From contig CAZDLM010000009.1 of the NCBI GenBank assembly GCA_964506465.1, positions 1 to 64,000 of the forward strand: DNA of 64,000 nt, written 5' to 3'. The position numbers were made by a program, and so were the translations under genes. Below the pieces are notes generated by a model, which was not told the DNA's origin, did not search any database, and saw nothing but the letters and a program-made list of their open reading frames with translations. The DNA is from UBA6109 sp964506465 (GTDB lineage Bacteria; Desulfobacterota; Syntrophia; Syntrophales; UBA6109). This document shows positions 33,930-41,971 of this stretch, one piece after another (positions within the stretch are counted from its first letter, which is position 1; each line of letters begins with the position of its first letter).

Positions 33930-36758
33930 ATGGTCGACAAGGAATGCCACGGAAAACCGATTGACGAACTCGTTCGCGAATTTCAAACGCACCTCGAAAA
34001 GGGCCTGAACGCCGGAGAGGCGCAGGACCGCCTCAAGAAGTACGGCGCCAACGAACTCTCGGAAAAGCCGCGGCCCGGCTTCTTCGCACTTCTCCTGTCC
34101 CAGTTCAACAATTTTCTCGTGATCATCCTGATCGTCGCCGCGGTCGTCTCCCTGCTGCTCGGCGAGTACATCGATTCCATCGCCATCATGGTCATCGTCG
34201 CCCTGAACTCCGTTGTGGGAGTGGTGCAGGAATCCAAGGCGGAAAAGGCGATCGCCGCTCTGAAGAAAATGGCCGCCCCGAATACGCAGGTCATCCGCGA
34301 CGGGCACCAAGTCACGATTCCGGCCCGCGAACTCGTCGGCGGGGATNNNNNNNNNNAGGCCGGCAATTACGTTCCCGCCGACATGCGCCTCGTCGAGTCC
34401 GTCAATCTCAAGGTTGAGGAGGCCTCGCTGACGGGAGAATCCGTTCCGGTCGAGAAGAACGCGGCGGCCGTTCTGGATAAGGATATCCCCCTGGGTGACC
34501 GGAGGAATACCGCCTTCATGAGCACCCTCATCACCTACGGCCGCGGCAAGGGGCTTGTGACGGGCACCGGCATGCACACTCAGATCGGACTCATCGCGGA
34601 GATGCTCCAATCCTACGAGGACGAAGACACTCCCCTTCAGGAGAAACTGGCCCATCTTGGAAAGATTCTCGGAACGATCTGCCTGGCGATTTGCGGGATC
34701 GTCTTCCTCTACGGTCTTTTCCGCGATACGCACATGTCGGTCATCTTCGATTCCGGGTTCATGGATTACCTTTCCGGCGAGAAGAAGGACATCGTCAATC
34801 TCTTTATGGTCGCCGTCAGTCTCGCCATCGCCGCGGTTCCCGAGGGTCTCCCGGCAATCGTGACGATCTGCCTCGCCCTCGGCATGCAGCAGATGATCAA
34901 GCGCAACGCCCTGATCCGCAAGCTTCCGGCCGTAGAGACGCTGGGATGCACCACGGTGATCTGCTCCGACAAAACGGGAACCCTGACGCAGAACAAGATG
35001 ACCGTCGTGCAGGGCTGGGCCGGGGGAAAGAGGTTCCGCGTGACGGGGGAAGGATACGCGCCGAACGGTGAGTTTTTCCTGAACGACGCCCCTTTCCATC
35101 CTTCCGGAGACCCGGATGTCGAGCTGCTTCTTCAGGGCGGATTGCTCTGCAACGACGCCCGCCTCGAAGAAAAGACGGCGGACGGGGGCGAGCGCTCCTG
35201 GCAGATCATCGGCGACCCGACCGAAGGCGCCATGGTCGTTGCGGCCGCCAAAGGCGGGCTTTTGCGCAAGGATGCGGAGACGAGCTTCCCAAGGATCATG
35301 GAAGTCCCTTTCGATTCGGATCGAAAGCGGATGATCACGATCCACCGGAATGAAACCAACCCCGGCCGGCCGGCTCCTTCGGGCTTCCGATATCCGCCCT
35401 TCATCGCCTTCGTCAAGGGAGCACCGGACGTCGTCCTGGATCTGTGCGGCTCCGTCTTACAGAACGGGACACCCGTTCCTCTGACGGAAGAGCTGCGCAA
35501 AGAGATCCTCGCACAGAACCATGACATGGCTTCCAGCGCCCTCCGTGTCCTGGGCACCGCCTACCGGCCGCTGCAAGAAGCTCCTGCGTCGTGCAATGCG
35601 GATGAGATCGAAAAGGATCTCATTTTTGCCGGCCTCCTCGGCATGATCGACCCGCCGCGGCCCGAGGTGGTCGAGGCGGTGAATCTGGCCAAGGGCGCAG
35701 GTTTGCGAAGCGTCATGGTGACCGGGGATTACCGGGATACGGCCGAAGCCATCGGCAGGCAGATCGGGCTTCTCACGCCCGGCGGCCTCGTTCTGACCGG
35801 CGCCGAACTGGACAAGTTGAGCGAGCAGGAACTTGCCGAGAAATCCGACAAGATCCAGGTTTGCTGCCGCGTTTCTCCGGCCCACAAGACGAAGATCGTC
35901 GACGCCCTCAAGGCGAGTGACCACATCGTGGCGATGACGGGCGACGGCGTGAACGACGCGCCCGCCCTGAAGCGGGCGAACATCGGGGTCGCCATGGGGA
36001 TCACCGGAACGGACGTTTCCAAGGAGTCGGCGGACATGGTCCTCACGGACGACAACTTCGCCAGCATCGTCTCGGCCATCGAACAGGGCCGGATCATCTA
36101 TTCCAACATCCGGAAATTCGTCTACTTCCTCCTCGCGTGCAACGTCGGCGAGATCCTGATCGTCTTCGGCGCCATGCTGGCGGGACTTCCCATCCCGTTG
36201 AAACCGATCCACCTTCTGTGGCTGAACCTGGTCTCCGACGGCGCGCCGGCCCTCGCTCTGGGAATGGAGAAGGGCGAACCGGACATCATGAAGCAGCCGC
36301 CCCGGCCACCGAAGGAACCGGTCATCACCTCCGACATGGCCATCGGCATCTCCGTCGTCGCCGTTACCGATATGGTCGCCGTCCTTCTGGCCTTCTATCT
36401 GGGAACGCAACGCTACCCCGGCCACCTGGAAGTCGCGCAGACCATCGCCTTCGTGACCTTGTGCACCTCGGAATTGCTGAGGGCCTTCACCGCCCGGTCC
36501 GAACACCACAGCGTCTTCTCCCTCGGCGTCTTCTCCAACCGCTGGATGGTCTGGGCCACGTCCGCCTCGATGCTGCTGATTCTTCTCGTGGTGTACGTCC
36601 CATTCCTGCAGCCTTTCTTCGATACCGTCCCCTTGACGCTGGGCGACTGGTTCTTCATGGCGCCGTTCTTCTTCGCATCGCCGATCGCCATGGAGCTGGT
36701 AAAAATCTACATACGGGCGAGAAGAACCAGGATGGAGAAGGCAGGGGCCGCGGCCTGA
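33930..36758 (+). CDS. P-type cation-transporting ATPase (type IIA, Ca2+/Mn2+-like)
   Basis: About 942 residues. The actuator loop shows SLTGESVPVEK, the phosphorylation site is CSDKTGTLTQNKM (Asp near 350), nucleotide-domain KGAPD, hinge TGDGVNDAPALK. TM4 has VPEGLPAIVT and TM6 NLVSDGAPALALGMEKGEPD, the ion-binding segments of PMR1/SERCA-like pumps, which export Ca2+ or Mn2+. The manganese-type riboswitch upstream favours a Mn2+ efflux role (inference). Ten Ns at 34347-34356 replace the codons after GGD; the frame is kept on both sides. The ATG follows AAGGAG. Confidence 0.9.
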   Translation: MVDKECHGKPIDELVREFQTHLEKGLNAGEAQDRLKKYGANELSEKPRPGFFALLLSQFNNFLVIILIVAAVVSLLLGEYIDSIAIMVIVALNSVVGVVQESKAEKAIAALKKMAAPNTQVIRDGHQVTIPARELVGGDXXXXAGNYVPADMRLVESVNLKVEEASLTGESVPVEKNAAAVLDKDIPLGDRRNTAFMSTLITYGRGKGLVTGTGMHTQIGLIAEMLQSYEDEDTPLQEKLAHLGKILGTICLAICGIVFLYGLFRDTHMSVIFDSGFMDYLSGEKKDIVNLFMVAVSLAIAAVPEGLPAIVTICLALGMQQMIKRNALIRKLPAVETLGCTTVICSDKTGTLTQNKMTVVQGWAGGKRFRVTGEGYAPNGEFFLNDAPFHPSGDPDVELLLQGGLLCNDARLEEKTADGGERSWQIIGDPTEGAMVVAAAKGGLLRKDAETSFPRIMEVPFDSDRKRMITIHRNETNPGRPAPSGFRYPPFIAFVKGAPDVVLDLCGSVLQNGTPVPLTEELRKEILAQNHDMASSALRVLGTAYRPLQEAPASCNADEIEKDLIFAGLLGMIDPPRPEVVEAVNLAKGAGLRSVMVTGDYRDTAEAIGRQIGLLTPGGLVLTGAELDKLSEQELAEKSDKIQVCCRVSPAHKTKIVDALKASDHIVAMTGDGVNDAPALKRANIGVAMGITGTDVSKESADMVLTDDNFASIVSAIEQGRIIYSNIRKFVYFLLACNVGEILIVFGAMLAGLPIPLKPIHLLWLNLVSDGAPALALGMEKGEPDIMKQPPRPPKEPVITSDMAIGISVVAVTDMVAVLLAFYLGTQRYPGHLEVAQTIAFVTLCTSELLRAFTARSEHHSVFSLGVFSNRWMVWATSASMLLILLVVYVPFLQPFFDTVPLTLGDWFFMAPFFFASPIAMELVKIYIRARRTRMEKAGAAA
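34347..34356. other. Run of ten Ns (assembly gap) inside the P-type ATPase gene
   Basis: The frame reads GGD-X-X-X-(N)AG before AGNYVPADMRL, whereas relatives usually have five residues (such as I-V-L-L-E) between GD and AG. So at least one codon may be missing and the gap length is nominal. Confidence 0.95.
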
Positions 36759-36891
36759 GTCTTTCCGGCAGCAGCTTTTTCGATGGCGTCAGCCTCACGT
36801 AGGAATCTGATGACGGCGGGAGGCTGACGCATCGCGCAAACCTCTTGACCCTTCCGCCGCACCCGTGTATCGTCTCCGCCTTCGACCACCC

Positions 36892-36950
36892 TCATGCTTC
36901 GACAAGCTCAGCATGACACATCCCTGTCACCCTGAGCCTGTCGAAGGGTG
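36892..36950. repeat. Dispersed CTGAGC-CTGTCGA-type repeats
   Basis: CATGCTTCGACAAGCTCAG followed by CACCCTGAGCCTGTCGAAGG in opposite sense. These sequences resemble a very common intergenic repeat in many bacterial genomes. A relative is at 15152-15226. Confidence 0.5.
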
Positions 36951-37015
36951 CAAGCGGGGAAAAGATCGCGGCACCTCCCGGAGGGGTCGCTCACGTACCG
37001 CCTCCTGTCTTGCGC

Positions 37016-37064
37016 AAAAAAAACGGGGCGCCCTCCGCAATCCCCGGGAGGACAACCCCGTTTT
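37016..37064 (-). terminator. Intrinsic terminator of the OmpA-family operon
   Basis: On the minus strand AAACGGGG pairs with CCCCGTTT across an inner loop that itself contains a CCTCCCGGGG-type stem, and a run of eight Ts follows. Confidence 0.8.
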
Positions 37065-37109
37065 CCGACCTCTGAGGAAACCCGGCCGGCTCCTTGAGCC
37101 GGCCGCTTG

Positions 37110-38270
37110 TTATTGACCGGTTGGCACGACGATCTCCACCCTGCGGTTCAGGGCGCGGCCGGCCTCCGTGGCGTTGGAGGCAACCGGATCGGCAGGCCCC
37201 AGACCCTCTGCCGTCACATCGGCGGACGGGATGTTCTGGTTGAGGACAAGATACTCCTTGACCTCCGTGGCCCGTTTCTCGGAAAGGGTCTTGTTGGCGG
37301 CCGCCTTGCCGACACTGTCCGTATAGCCTCGGATCAGGATCTTGCTCCCGGCAGCATATTTCTTCAGGAATGCCCCCACCTGGTCCAGAACTGCCTTTCC
37401 GCCGGCGGAGACCTCGTTCTTCGGCGTGAGGACATTGATCGCCAGAACGGTGATAAGAATCTCCTTGTCCGTCGACTTGACTCCCGCATGGGGAATCTTC
37501 GCGGCGTCGGCGCGCATCGCCTTTTCCCGCTCCATGGCCGCCATCTTCTGCTGCAAGGCTTCCATCTTCTGCTTGTCCGCGGCCATCTGCTGCTCGCGGG
37601 CCTTGGCCTCCGCCGCCTCCCTCTGTTTGAGCAACGCCAGGCGTTCCGCTTCCAGCTTCGCCTGGGCCATCTCTTTTTCTTTGAGGGCCTCCAGTTCCGC
37701 CTTCTTCTTCTGCGCCTCCTCCAACTCCTTCTTCTTCTGCGCCTCCATTGCCGCCGCCTTCTGCTTGGATTCCTCCAGCGCCTTGCGTTCGGCATCCGCC
37801 TTTGCCTTGACCGTTTTCGCCGCTTCGGCCTCGGCCAGCTTCTTCTTCATGACATCCAGAGAGGTCTGAAAGTCGGCCAGGTCCTTGCGGGCATCCTTGA
37901 GTTCCGCGGACGCGACGGTTTTCCGGGATTTCGCCTCCGCGACCTGGGCCTTGACCTTCGCCATAGAGGCCAGGTACATGATCTCCCGGACGGCCGCCTC
38001 ATTGGACTTCACCAGTTTCACCGTGCGGGACAGGAAGGATTGAGATTCCGCCTGCTGCTTCTCCGCCTGGGCCAGCCAGGACTTCGCCTGCGCGAGGTCG
38101 TCCGGCGCGTTCTTTTCCGCCCCGGCCATCCGCGCCTGCTCGATGGCGGCCTTGGCCTCCTCAAAAGCCACCGGAACCGGCTCCGCACCGAGGGCCGCAA
38201 GAGGGAACAGGAGGAGACCGAACAATCCCGCAACGGCGATACCCTGGACGATTTTTCCTGCGTGCTTCAT
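37110..38270 (-). CDS. OmpA-family peptidoglycan-binding protein with DUF4398 and coiled coil
   Basis: 386 residues. A signal peptide ends near LAALGA (residue ~28). Residues 30-120 resemble DUF4398 (AFEEAKAAIEQARMAGAEKNAPDDLAQA). A long Lys/Glu/Ala-rich coiled coil (about 130-255) leads to an OmpA C-terminal domain with RGYTDSVGK and LSEKRATEVKEYL, the loop that binds diaminopimelate of peptidoglycan, ending LNRRVEIVV. It should span the periplasm tied to the cell wall. ATG 38270 has GGGGGA seven bases upstream and is favoured over ATG 38276. Confidence 0.85.
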   Translation of the reverse strand: MKHAGKIVQGIAVAGLFGLLLFPLAALGAEPVPVAFEEAKAAIEQARMAGAEKNAPDDLAQAKSWLAQAEKQQAESQSFLSRTVKLVKSNEAAVREIMYLASMAKVKAQVAEAKSRKTVASAELKDARKDLADFQTSLDVMKKKLAEAEAAKTVKAKADAERKALEESKQKAAAMEAQKKKELEEAQKKKAELEALKEKEMAQAKLEAERLALLKQREAAEAKAREQQMAADKQKMEALQQKMAAMEREKAMRADAAKIPHAGVKSTDKEILITVLAINVLTPKNEVSAGGKAVLDQVGAFLKKYAAGSKILIRGYTDSVGKAAANKTLSEKRATEVKEYLVLNQNIPSADVTAEGLGPADPVASNATEAGRALNRRVEIVVPTGQ

Positions 38271-38286
38271 GCTCATTCCCCCTTCC

Positions 38287-38682
38287 CTACTGGCCTTTTT
38301 TCAGTTGTTCGATCTCGGCCTTGACCTTCTTGAGGTCATCGTTCGTCGTCGCCAGATTTTCCTGATCGATCTTCAACTCCGCGACGGCCTTTGCCAGCTC
38401 CGCATAGGCCCTCGCCAGGCGGGACATCTGCGCAAATTGAGCTCCATCCTTCAGGGGGCGAACGCTCTCCGCGGCAGTGAGCATTTCCTGGGCCTTTGCC
38501 ATATTTTCGGCCGAATACTTGTCGCCCTGCGCCTTCTGCGCCGTTGCCAGCGCCGCCTTGGCATCCAGAAACTCCTGCTCCAGAGCGGGCGTGATGTCCT
38601 GCGCGCAGAGCGGCCCGGCGATGCAGAGGCTCAGGAGAGCCCCGCAGACAAACACAAGGAACAACGATTTCTTCCCTGTCAT
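38287..38682 (-). CDS. DUF4398-like periplasmic helical protein
   Basis: 131 residues: signal peptide (LFLVFVCGALLSLCIAGPLCA) followed by an all-helical domain (FLDAKAALATAQKAQGDKYSAENMAKAQEML) and a C-terminal coiled coil. It resembles the DUF4398 part of the next gene, from which it is separated by 16 bp, so the two probably act together at the cell envelope. AAGGAGG lies six bases before the ATG, fixing this start well inside a longer open frame. Confidence 0.75.
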   Translation of the reverse strand: MTGKKSLFLVFVCGALLSLCIAGPLCAQDITPALEQEFLDAKAALATAQKAQGDKYSAENMAKAQEMLTAAESVRPLKDGAQFAQMSRLARAYAELAKAVAELKIDQENLATTNDDLKKVKAEIEQLKKGQ

Positions 38683-38737
38683 GACGACCTCCTTCCAGGA
38701 TGGCGGTTTGAGAAGATCCGTCTCAATTTTGCCGCGG

Positions 38738-38766
38738 ATTATAGCGGGACGGGGCGAAGGAAGCAA
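38738..38766 (-). promoter_or_regulatory. Sigma70-type promoter of the DUF4398-OmpA operon
   Basis: On the minus strand, TTGCTT (38761-38766), 17-base spacer, perfect TATAAT (38738-38743), 55 bases upstream of the start codon. Confidence 0.7.
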
Positions 38767-38859
38767 AGAAAAAATGTTTCTCAGTCCGTTTGCCCAACGA
38801 CGACCTCGTTTCAGCCCGTGCCGTTCTTTGTTGCAGCAGGCAGCGTGTCCAGCAGGCAA

Positions 38860-39057
38860 GGAAAGAATCGCCTCGATTTTTTTTGCGCCAAGCGAGCGCG
38901 GATGGGTTTTGCCGCCGAAGTAACGGATATAACGAAGAATCCATTGACAATAGGTTTGCTCCGTGAGATAGGCCTAACGGTGGTAACGGAGGACTTCTCG
39001 GACCTGGTCCATTAATTTGAGCTTCGGATTCGGGCGGAACTTCGGTTTATTTTCCAT
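38860..39057 (-). pseudogene. Integron integrase (IntI) N-terminal remnant
   Basis: Reading the minus strand from ATG 39057 gives MENKPKFRPNPKLKLMDQV, then REVLRYHR, an amber codon at 38974-38976, then AYLTEQTYCQWILRYIRYF and GGKTHPRSLGAKKIEAILS. This matches the N-terminal SAM-like domain of integron integrases (LLDQVR, H-Y-x-Y-R-T-E-Q-x-Y-x-W-I, H-P-x-x-x-G-x-x-E-I-E-A-F-L-S). After about 65 codons the similarity fades, and the catalytic Arg, His and Tyr are all missing. The orientation, divergent from the cassettes, is the normal one. The amber codon or the truncation alone would inactivate it. Confidence 0.72.
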
Positions 39058-39231
39058 CTTTCACGTCTCAATATCGCCATAAGTGGAATCCGGCAAGGAT
39101 ATTTTCAATAAGCGGAAAATAAGCTTGCCGATATTCCATGTTCTATATTTCACTATCACAATACGTGGAAATATCGTCCGCCAATATGGTTCTATAGGAT
39201 GGAAGATTTTTAAGCTATCACACTGTTGGGC
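39058..39231 (+). other. attI-like region ahead of the first cassette
   Basis: Between the integrase remnant and the first cassette lies an AT-rich, gene-free stretch with imperfect inverted repeats (for example GGAATCCGGCAAG around 39088 and CTTGCCGATATTCC around 39123). It ends in GTTGGGC (39225-39231), a match to the GTTRRRY insertion core. The exact attI cannot be set without a functional integrase for comparison. Confidence 0.5.
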
Positions 39232-39261
39232 GGCTGAGAGGAATTCTATAAGGAAGACAAT

Positions 39262-40170
39262 ATGCATCTGCTTATTCCGTATATTCGGCTAAGTCATCCA
39301 GACCCAGCGTTAGACGAATTCACTTATGGGGATGTTAGCCAACGCGCTCGCAAACTCAAGACCAGTTTGAATAAAGGTGATTATGTTTTCTTTCATACAA
39401 GTAGACACGGCAAGAAATATATCACTGCTTATTACGTCGTTGATCGTGTACTGAATACTTCAGACGTGTGCGAAGATAAAGCCTTGCGGGCGAAGTACAG
39501 GAATCCTCATATTGCAGAGTGGCTGGCAGGAAAACGACCTAAAAACAGGGATGACGCCATTGTGTTCGGCGACCCCATCACATCATATGTATTTGAAAAG
39601 CCATTATTGTTTGACAAGAAGCTTGCAGAAAAACTTTCCATCAACATAAAGTTCGGAAGTGGCAGGTCAGAAACACAAGTTATCGCTTCTTCTACACGAG
39701 CTTGGCGAGAACTATCCAATACAGACGTGGATGTATTGCTAAATGCTATTACTGCCGAAAAAGAGAGTACTCGGCAATTCACGCTTTTATCCTCCGAAGA
39801 AGTGGCCGAAACTTTAGAAAGAGATGTTGAACAATATCTTGCTCGCAATCCCGCTCTACTCGGCAAAGATCTCACTCTCTCCAGTCAGCAAAAATCAATC
39901 GGTGAGGGGAGACTTGATTTGCTGCTTGAAAATAGTCAAGGAAATTTAGTGGTGGTGGAAGTAAAATATGGCCGAATTGGACGAGATGCAATTCATCAAA
40001 TCAAAAGCTATATCCATGACTTAAAAAAAGAGAAGGGTAAATCTATATCTGGCGTTATTGTTTGCGCTGGAGTTATGCCAGCCTTTGAAAACGAGATAAA
40101 AACCCAAAAGGACATTCAGATCTTCGTTTATGGATGGGACATGCGCGTTCAAAAATGGAAAGCCCGCTGA
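39262..40170 (+). CDS. Cassette 1: PUA/EVE-like + PD-(D/E)XK (DUF91/NucS-like) protein
   Basis: 302 residues in two parts. The N-terminus (residues ~25-135) includes KGDYVFFHTSRHGKKYITAYYVVDRVL, which resembles PUA/EVE- or Nmad-type domains that read modified bases. The C-terminus has LERDVEQYLARNPALLG and GEGRLDLLLENSQGNLVVVEVKYG: the D...E-V-K spacing of a PD-(D/E)XK nuclease of the DUF91/NucS type. A modified-base reader fused to a nuclease suggests restriction of modified foreign DNA (inference). AAGGAAG lies before the ATG. First gene of the integron array. Confidence 0.65.
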   Translation: MHLLIPYIRLSHPDPALDEFTYGDVSQRARKLKTSLNKGDYVFFHTSRHGKKYITAYYVVDRVLNTSDVCEDKALRAKYRNPHIAEWLAGKRPKNRDDAIVFGDPITSYVFEKPLLFDKKLAEKLSINIKFGSGRSETQVIASSTRAWRELSNTDVDVLLNAITAEKESTRQFTLLSSEEVAETLERDVEQYLARNPALLGKDLTLSSQQKSIGEGRLDLLLENSQGNLVVVEVKYGRIGRDAIHQIKSYIHDLKKEKGKSISGVIVCAGVMPAFENEIKTQKDIQIFVYGWDMRVQKWKAR

Positions 40171-40180
40171 TTGCAGCGCC

Positions 40181-40303
40181 ACCCAACAATGCGTGCAGCG
40201 GACTTGGTGGTGGGCCGTGCAAAAAAGGTGAGCCCAGGCGAACGCATTTTTCCCGTTTCGTGAGTTGGCTCTCCCACCAAGCCGCTAACGCGAGCCGTTA
40301 GAT
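40181..40303 (+). repeat. attC site 1
   Basis: Core ACCCAAC (40181-40187) and GTTAGAT (40297-40303). Arms GCAGCGGACTTGGTGG and CCACCAAGCCGCTAACGC pair with an extra-helical base, the typical attC folding pattern. Length 123 bp. Confidence 0.85.
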
Positions 40304-40331
40304 GGCTGTGAACTGGGTCCAGGGGCAGAGA

Positions 40332-41108
40332 ATGGCTGATATTCACCGGCAAATTGTTCGACAGAAACTTGAAGCAATTGGATACCGAGTTGCTGAAATA
40401 ACGGAAGGAAAAAGACTCTCAGCCGATCTTGCAGCTCATGGTCTTGATTGTGGCCTCGTTGTGGAGGTAAAGGCTCGCAGGGATGATATAGAGGCCGCCC
40501 GAGAGTTCCTCACCGGATCGCCGGGTAAAGTGATTGAATCAATCTCGCCGTTAGTGCACGACGATTCCCTTTCTGACGTGGTTCACCACGCCGCAAGGCA
40601 GATAGGCGCTTCACAAGACGACTTTCCCGGACTTGGGGTGCTGTGGTTTCGAGCAGATCCAAATCTTGGTATCTCCCACTCCGATGAGAAGATGATAACA
40701 ACTCTGTTGGGGAAGCGTGATGTCATTGTACGTAGTGCGGGAGGGGGTATAAGCATGACGACCTGCTACCTCGCTGGATATGCCGACTTCTATCGTTATC
40801 CTGCTATAGATCTCGCCGTGGTAGAAGACCCAGAAGACAGGGCTAAACTCCTAGTCAACCCGTATTCTCACCACCTCGCTGATGTCCGCATGTCACGACT
40901 CGTTAAAGTTGTGGCTGACGCCACGCCGGATGCAGTGATCGACCTTCATCATCTCGAGACGCCCCAGGATGGTTACGTACTTTGGGGTGAGTTCTCGCGG
41001 AAGCATGAGACAACCGCCCTTGCTGAATTGAAAAGACTCTACCCGGACCGGGACTTCCAGTTCTTCGACATGAAGAGCGTTATCGGCCGCATACGAGCGG
41101 ATACGTAA
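40332..41108 (+). CDS. Cassette 2: unknown protein with VVEVKAR motif (possible nuclease fold)
   Basis: 258 residues, soluble, no recognised family. The first part (IHRQIVRQKLEAIGYRVAEITEG, ADLAAHGLDCGLVVEVKARRDDIE) places a D-x(3)-L-V-V-E-V-K stretch after a helix, which is how PD-(D/E)XK nuclease folds begin; the resemblance is local. A later FQFFDMKSVIGRIR closes it. ATG 40332 follows a GGGGCAGAGA tract. ATG 40302 lies inside the attC core and would extend it by ten residues. Confidence 0.55.
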   Translation: MADIHRQIVRQKLEAIGYRVAEITEGKRLSADLAAHGLDCGLVVEVKARRDDIEAAREFLTGSPGKVIESISPLVHDDSLSDVVHHAARQIGASQDDFPGLGVLWFRADPNLGISHSDEKMITTLLGKRDVIVRSAGGGISMTTCYLAGYADFYRYPAIDLAVVEDPEDRAKLLVNPYSHHLADVRMSRLVKVVADATPDAVIDLHHLETPQDGYVLWGEFSRKHETTALAELKRLYPDRDFQFFDMKSVIGRIRADT

Positions 41109-41115
41109 AGTGCCC

Positions 41116-41172
41116 ATCTAACCTGTCGTTTCACCGGATCGCTTACGCTCCCGGTGAACTTTTCGATTGGGC
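41116..41172 (+). repeat. attC site 2
   Basis: ATCTAAC (41116-41122) and ATTGGGC (41166-41172), with TTCACCGG/CCGGTGAA arms. The right core has A instead of G at its first position, so it is a weaker match. Length 57 bp. Confidence 0.65.
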
Positions 41173-41188
41173 TTGATAGGAGGTGGTC

Positions 41189-41869
41189 GTGAATCAACTA
41201 ATCGAGAAAGAAGTAGCAGCGTTGATTGATGTAGGAGAAAAGCTCAGCGCCGAAGCAGCAGCTGCCGGTTCATCTTTGGGGAACGATAAAATTCAGGAGT
41301 TATTATCAATGACTGCCAGAGGCGGGCAGCTCATTACTCGACTCTACGGGAAAGAAAGCCAATACCATGAGATGTATCAAGCGGCAACGAAAATTAATTA
41401 CTTTACGGTAATGCATAGCAACCACTATGGACATGTAAGCAATTTAGTCGGCCTCTTTAAGGGAATCAAGCATGACATTGACACTGGCATGTTGGTGAAT
41501 ATGAAAAGCCTCCTTCAGGCTGAAATATTCGCTGACTTTCTCGATATGGCCGAGCATCTCCGCGGGGAGGGGTACAAAGATGCAGCGGCGGTTATTTTGG
41601 GGGCGGTGCTTGAAGATTCTTTACGGAAGATAGCGGATGCGAGCGGCATTTCCATCATGGGCTCCAAGGGTCAGCCACGAACCATAGACCCGCTGAATGT
41701 GGCTATCTGCAAGAGTGGTATCTATGGGCCTCTCGTGCAGAAGCAGATCACATCATGGGCCAACCTCCGGAATGACGCAGCTCATGGTCATTTTGCGAAC
41801 TATGATGCGGCCCAGGTCAAACAGATGCTGCTTTTCGTTCAAAAATTCTGTGCGGATAATGTCAAATAG
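41189..41869 (+). CDS. Cassette 3: HEPN-like protein
   Basis: 226 residues, helical. The last third has the layout of an abortive-infection or DUF4145-like HEPN domain: DAAAVILGAVLEDSLRKIADASG is the first helix of the pair, and WANLRNDAAHGHF carries the R-N-x-x-x-H motif (R194, H199) that forms the RNase site in many HEPN toxins. The N-terminal half has no recognised domain and may be regulatory. GTG 41189 follows AGGAGG by six bases. It may act as an RNase in defence; this is inferred from the motif. Confidence 0.65.
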   Translation: MNQLIEKEVAALIDVGEKLSAEAAAAGSSLGNDKIQELLSMTARGGQLITRLYGKESQYHEMYQAATKINYFTVMHSNHYGHVSNLVGLFKGIKHDIDTGMLVNMKSLLQAEIFADFLDMAEHLRGEGYKDAAAVILGAVLEDSLRKIADASGISIMGSKGQPRTIDPLNVAICKSGIYGPLVQKQITSWANLRNDAAHGHFANYDAAQVKQMLLFVQKFCADNVK

Positions 41870-41888
41870 CGGGTGGCTAAGACATGTC

Positions 41889-41944
41889 GCCCAACAAAAT
41901 TAATCCACCCGATCGCTACGCTCCGGGTGATTTCATCGTTATAC
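41889..41944 (+). repeat. attC site 3
   Basis: GCCCAAC (41889-41895) and GTTATAC (41938-41944), arms CCACCCG/CGGGTGA. Length 56 bp. Confidence 0.8.
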
Positions 41945-41971
41945 GGAACTTTCGGACAAAAGGACGATAAA

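Larger units (their letters stand above)
36759..37109. other. Gene-free gap with hairpin and dispersed repeats
   Basis: A 351-bp gap between convergent genes. It holds a perfect 11-bp inverted repeat GCGTCAGCCTC/GAGGCTGACGC (36786-36796 and 36820-36830), the repeats at 36892-36950 and the terminator of the OmpA operon. No credible ORF. Confidence 0.6.

Noticed and set aside
33558..35345. 595-codon minus-strand open frame
   Set aside because: Antisense to the P-type ATPase and crossing the riboswitch and the assembly gap; no recognisable domain.
38971..38979. GCCTAAC as an attC or attI left core
   Set aside because: It lies within the integrase remnant and has no partnered palindromic arm; pairing with GTTGGGC at 39225 would give an oversized site.
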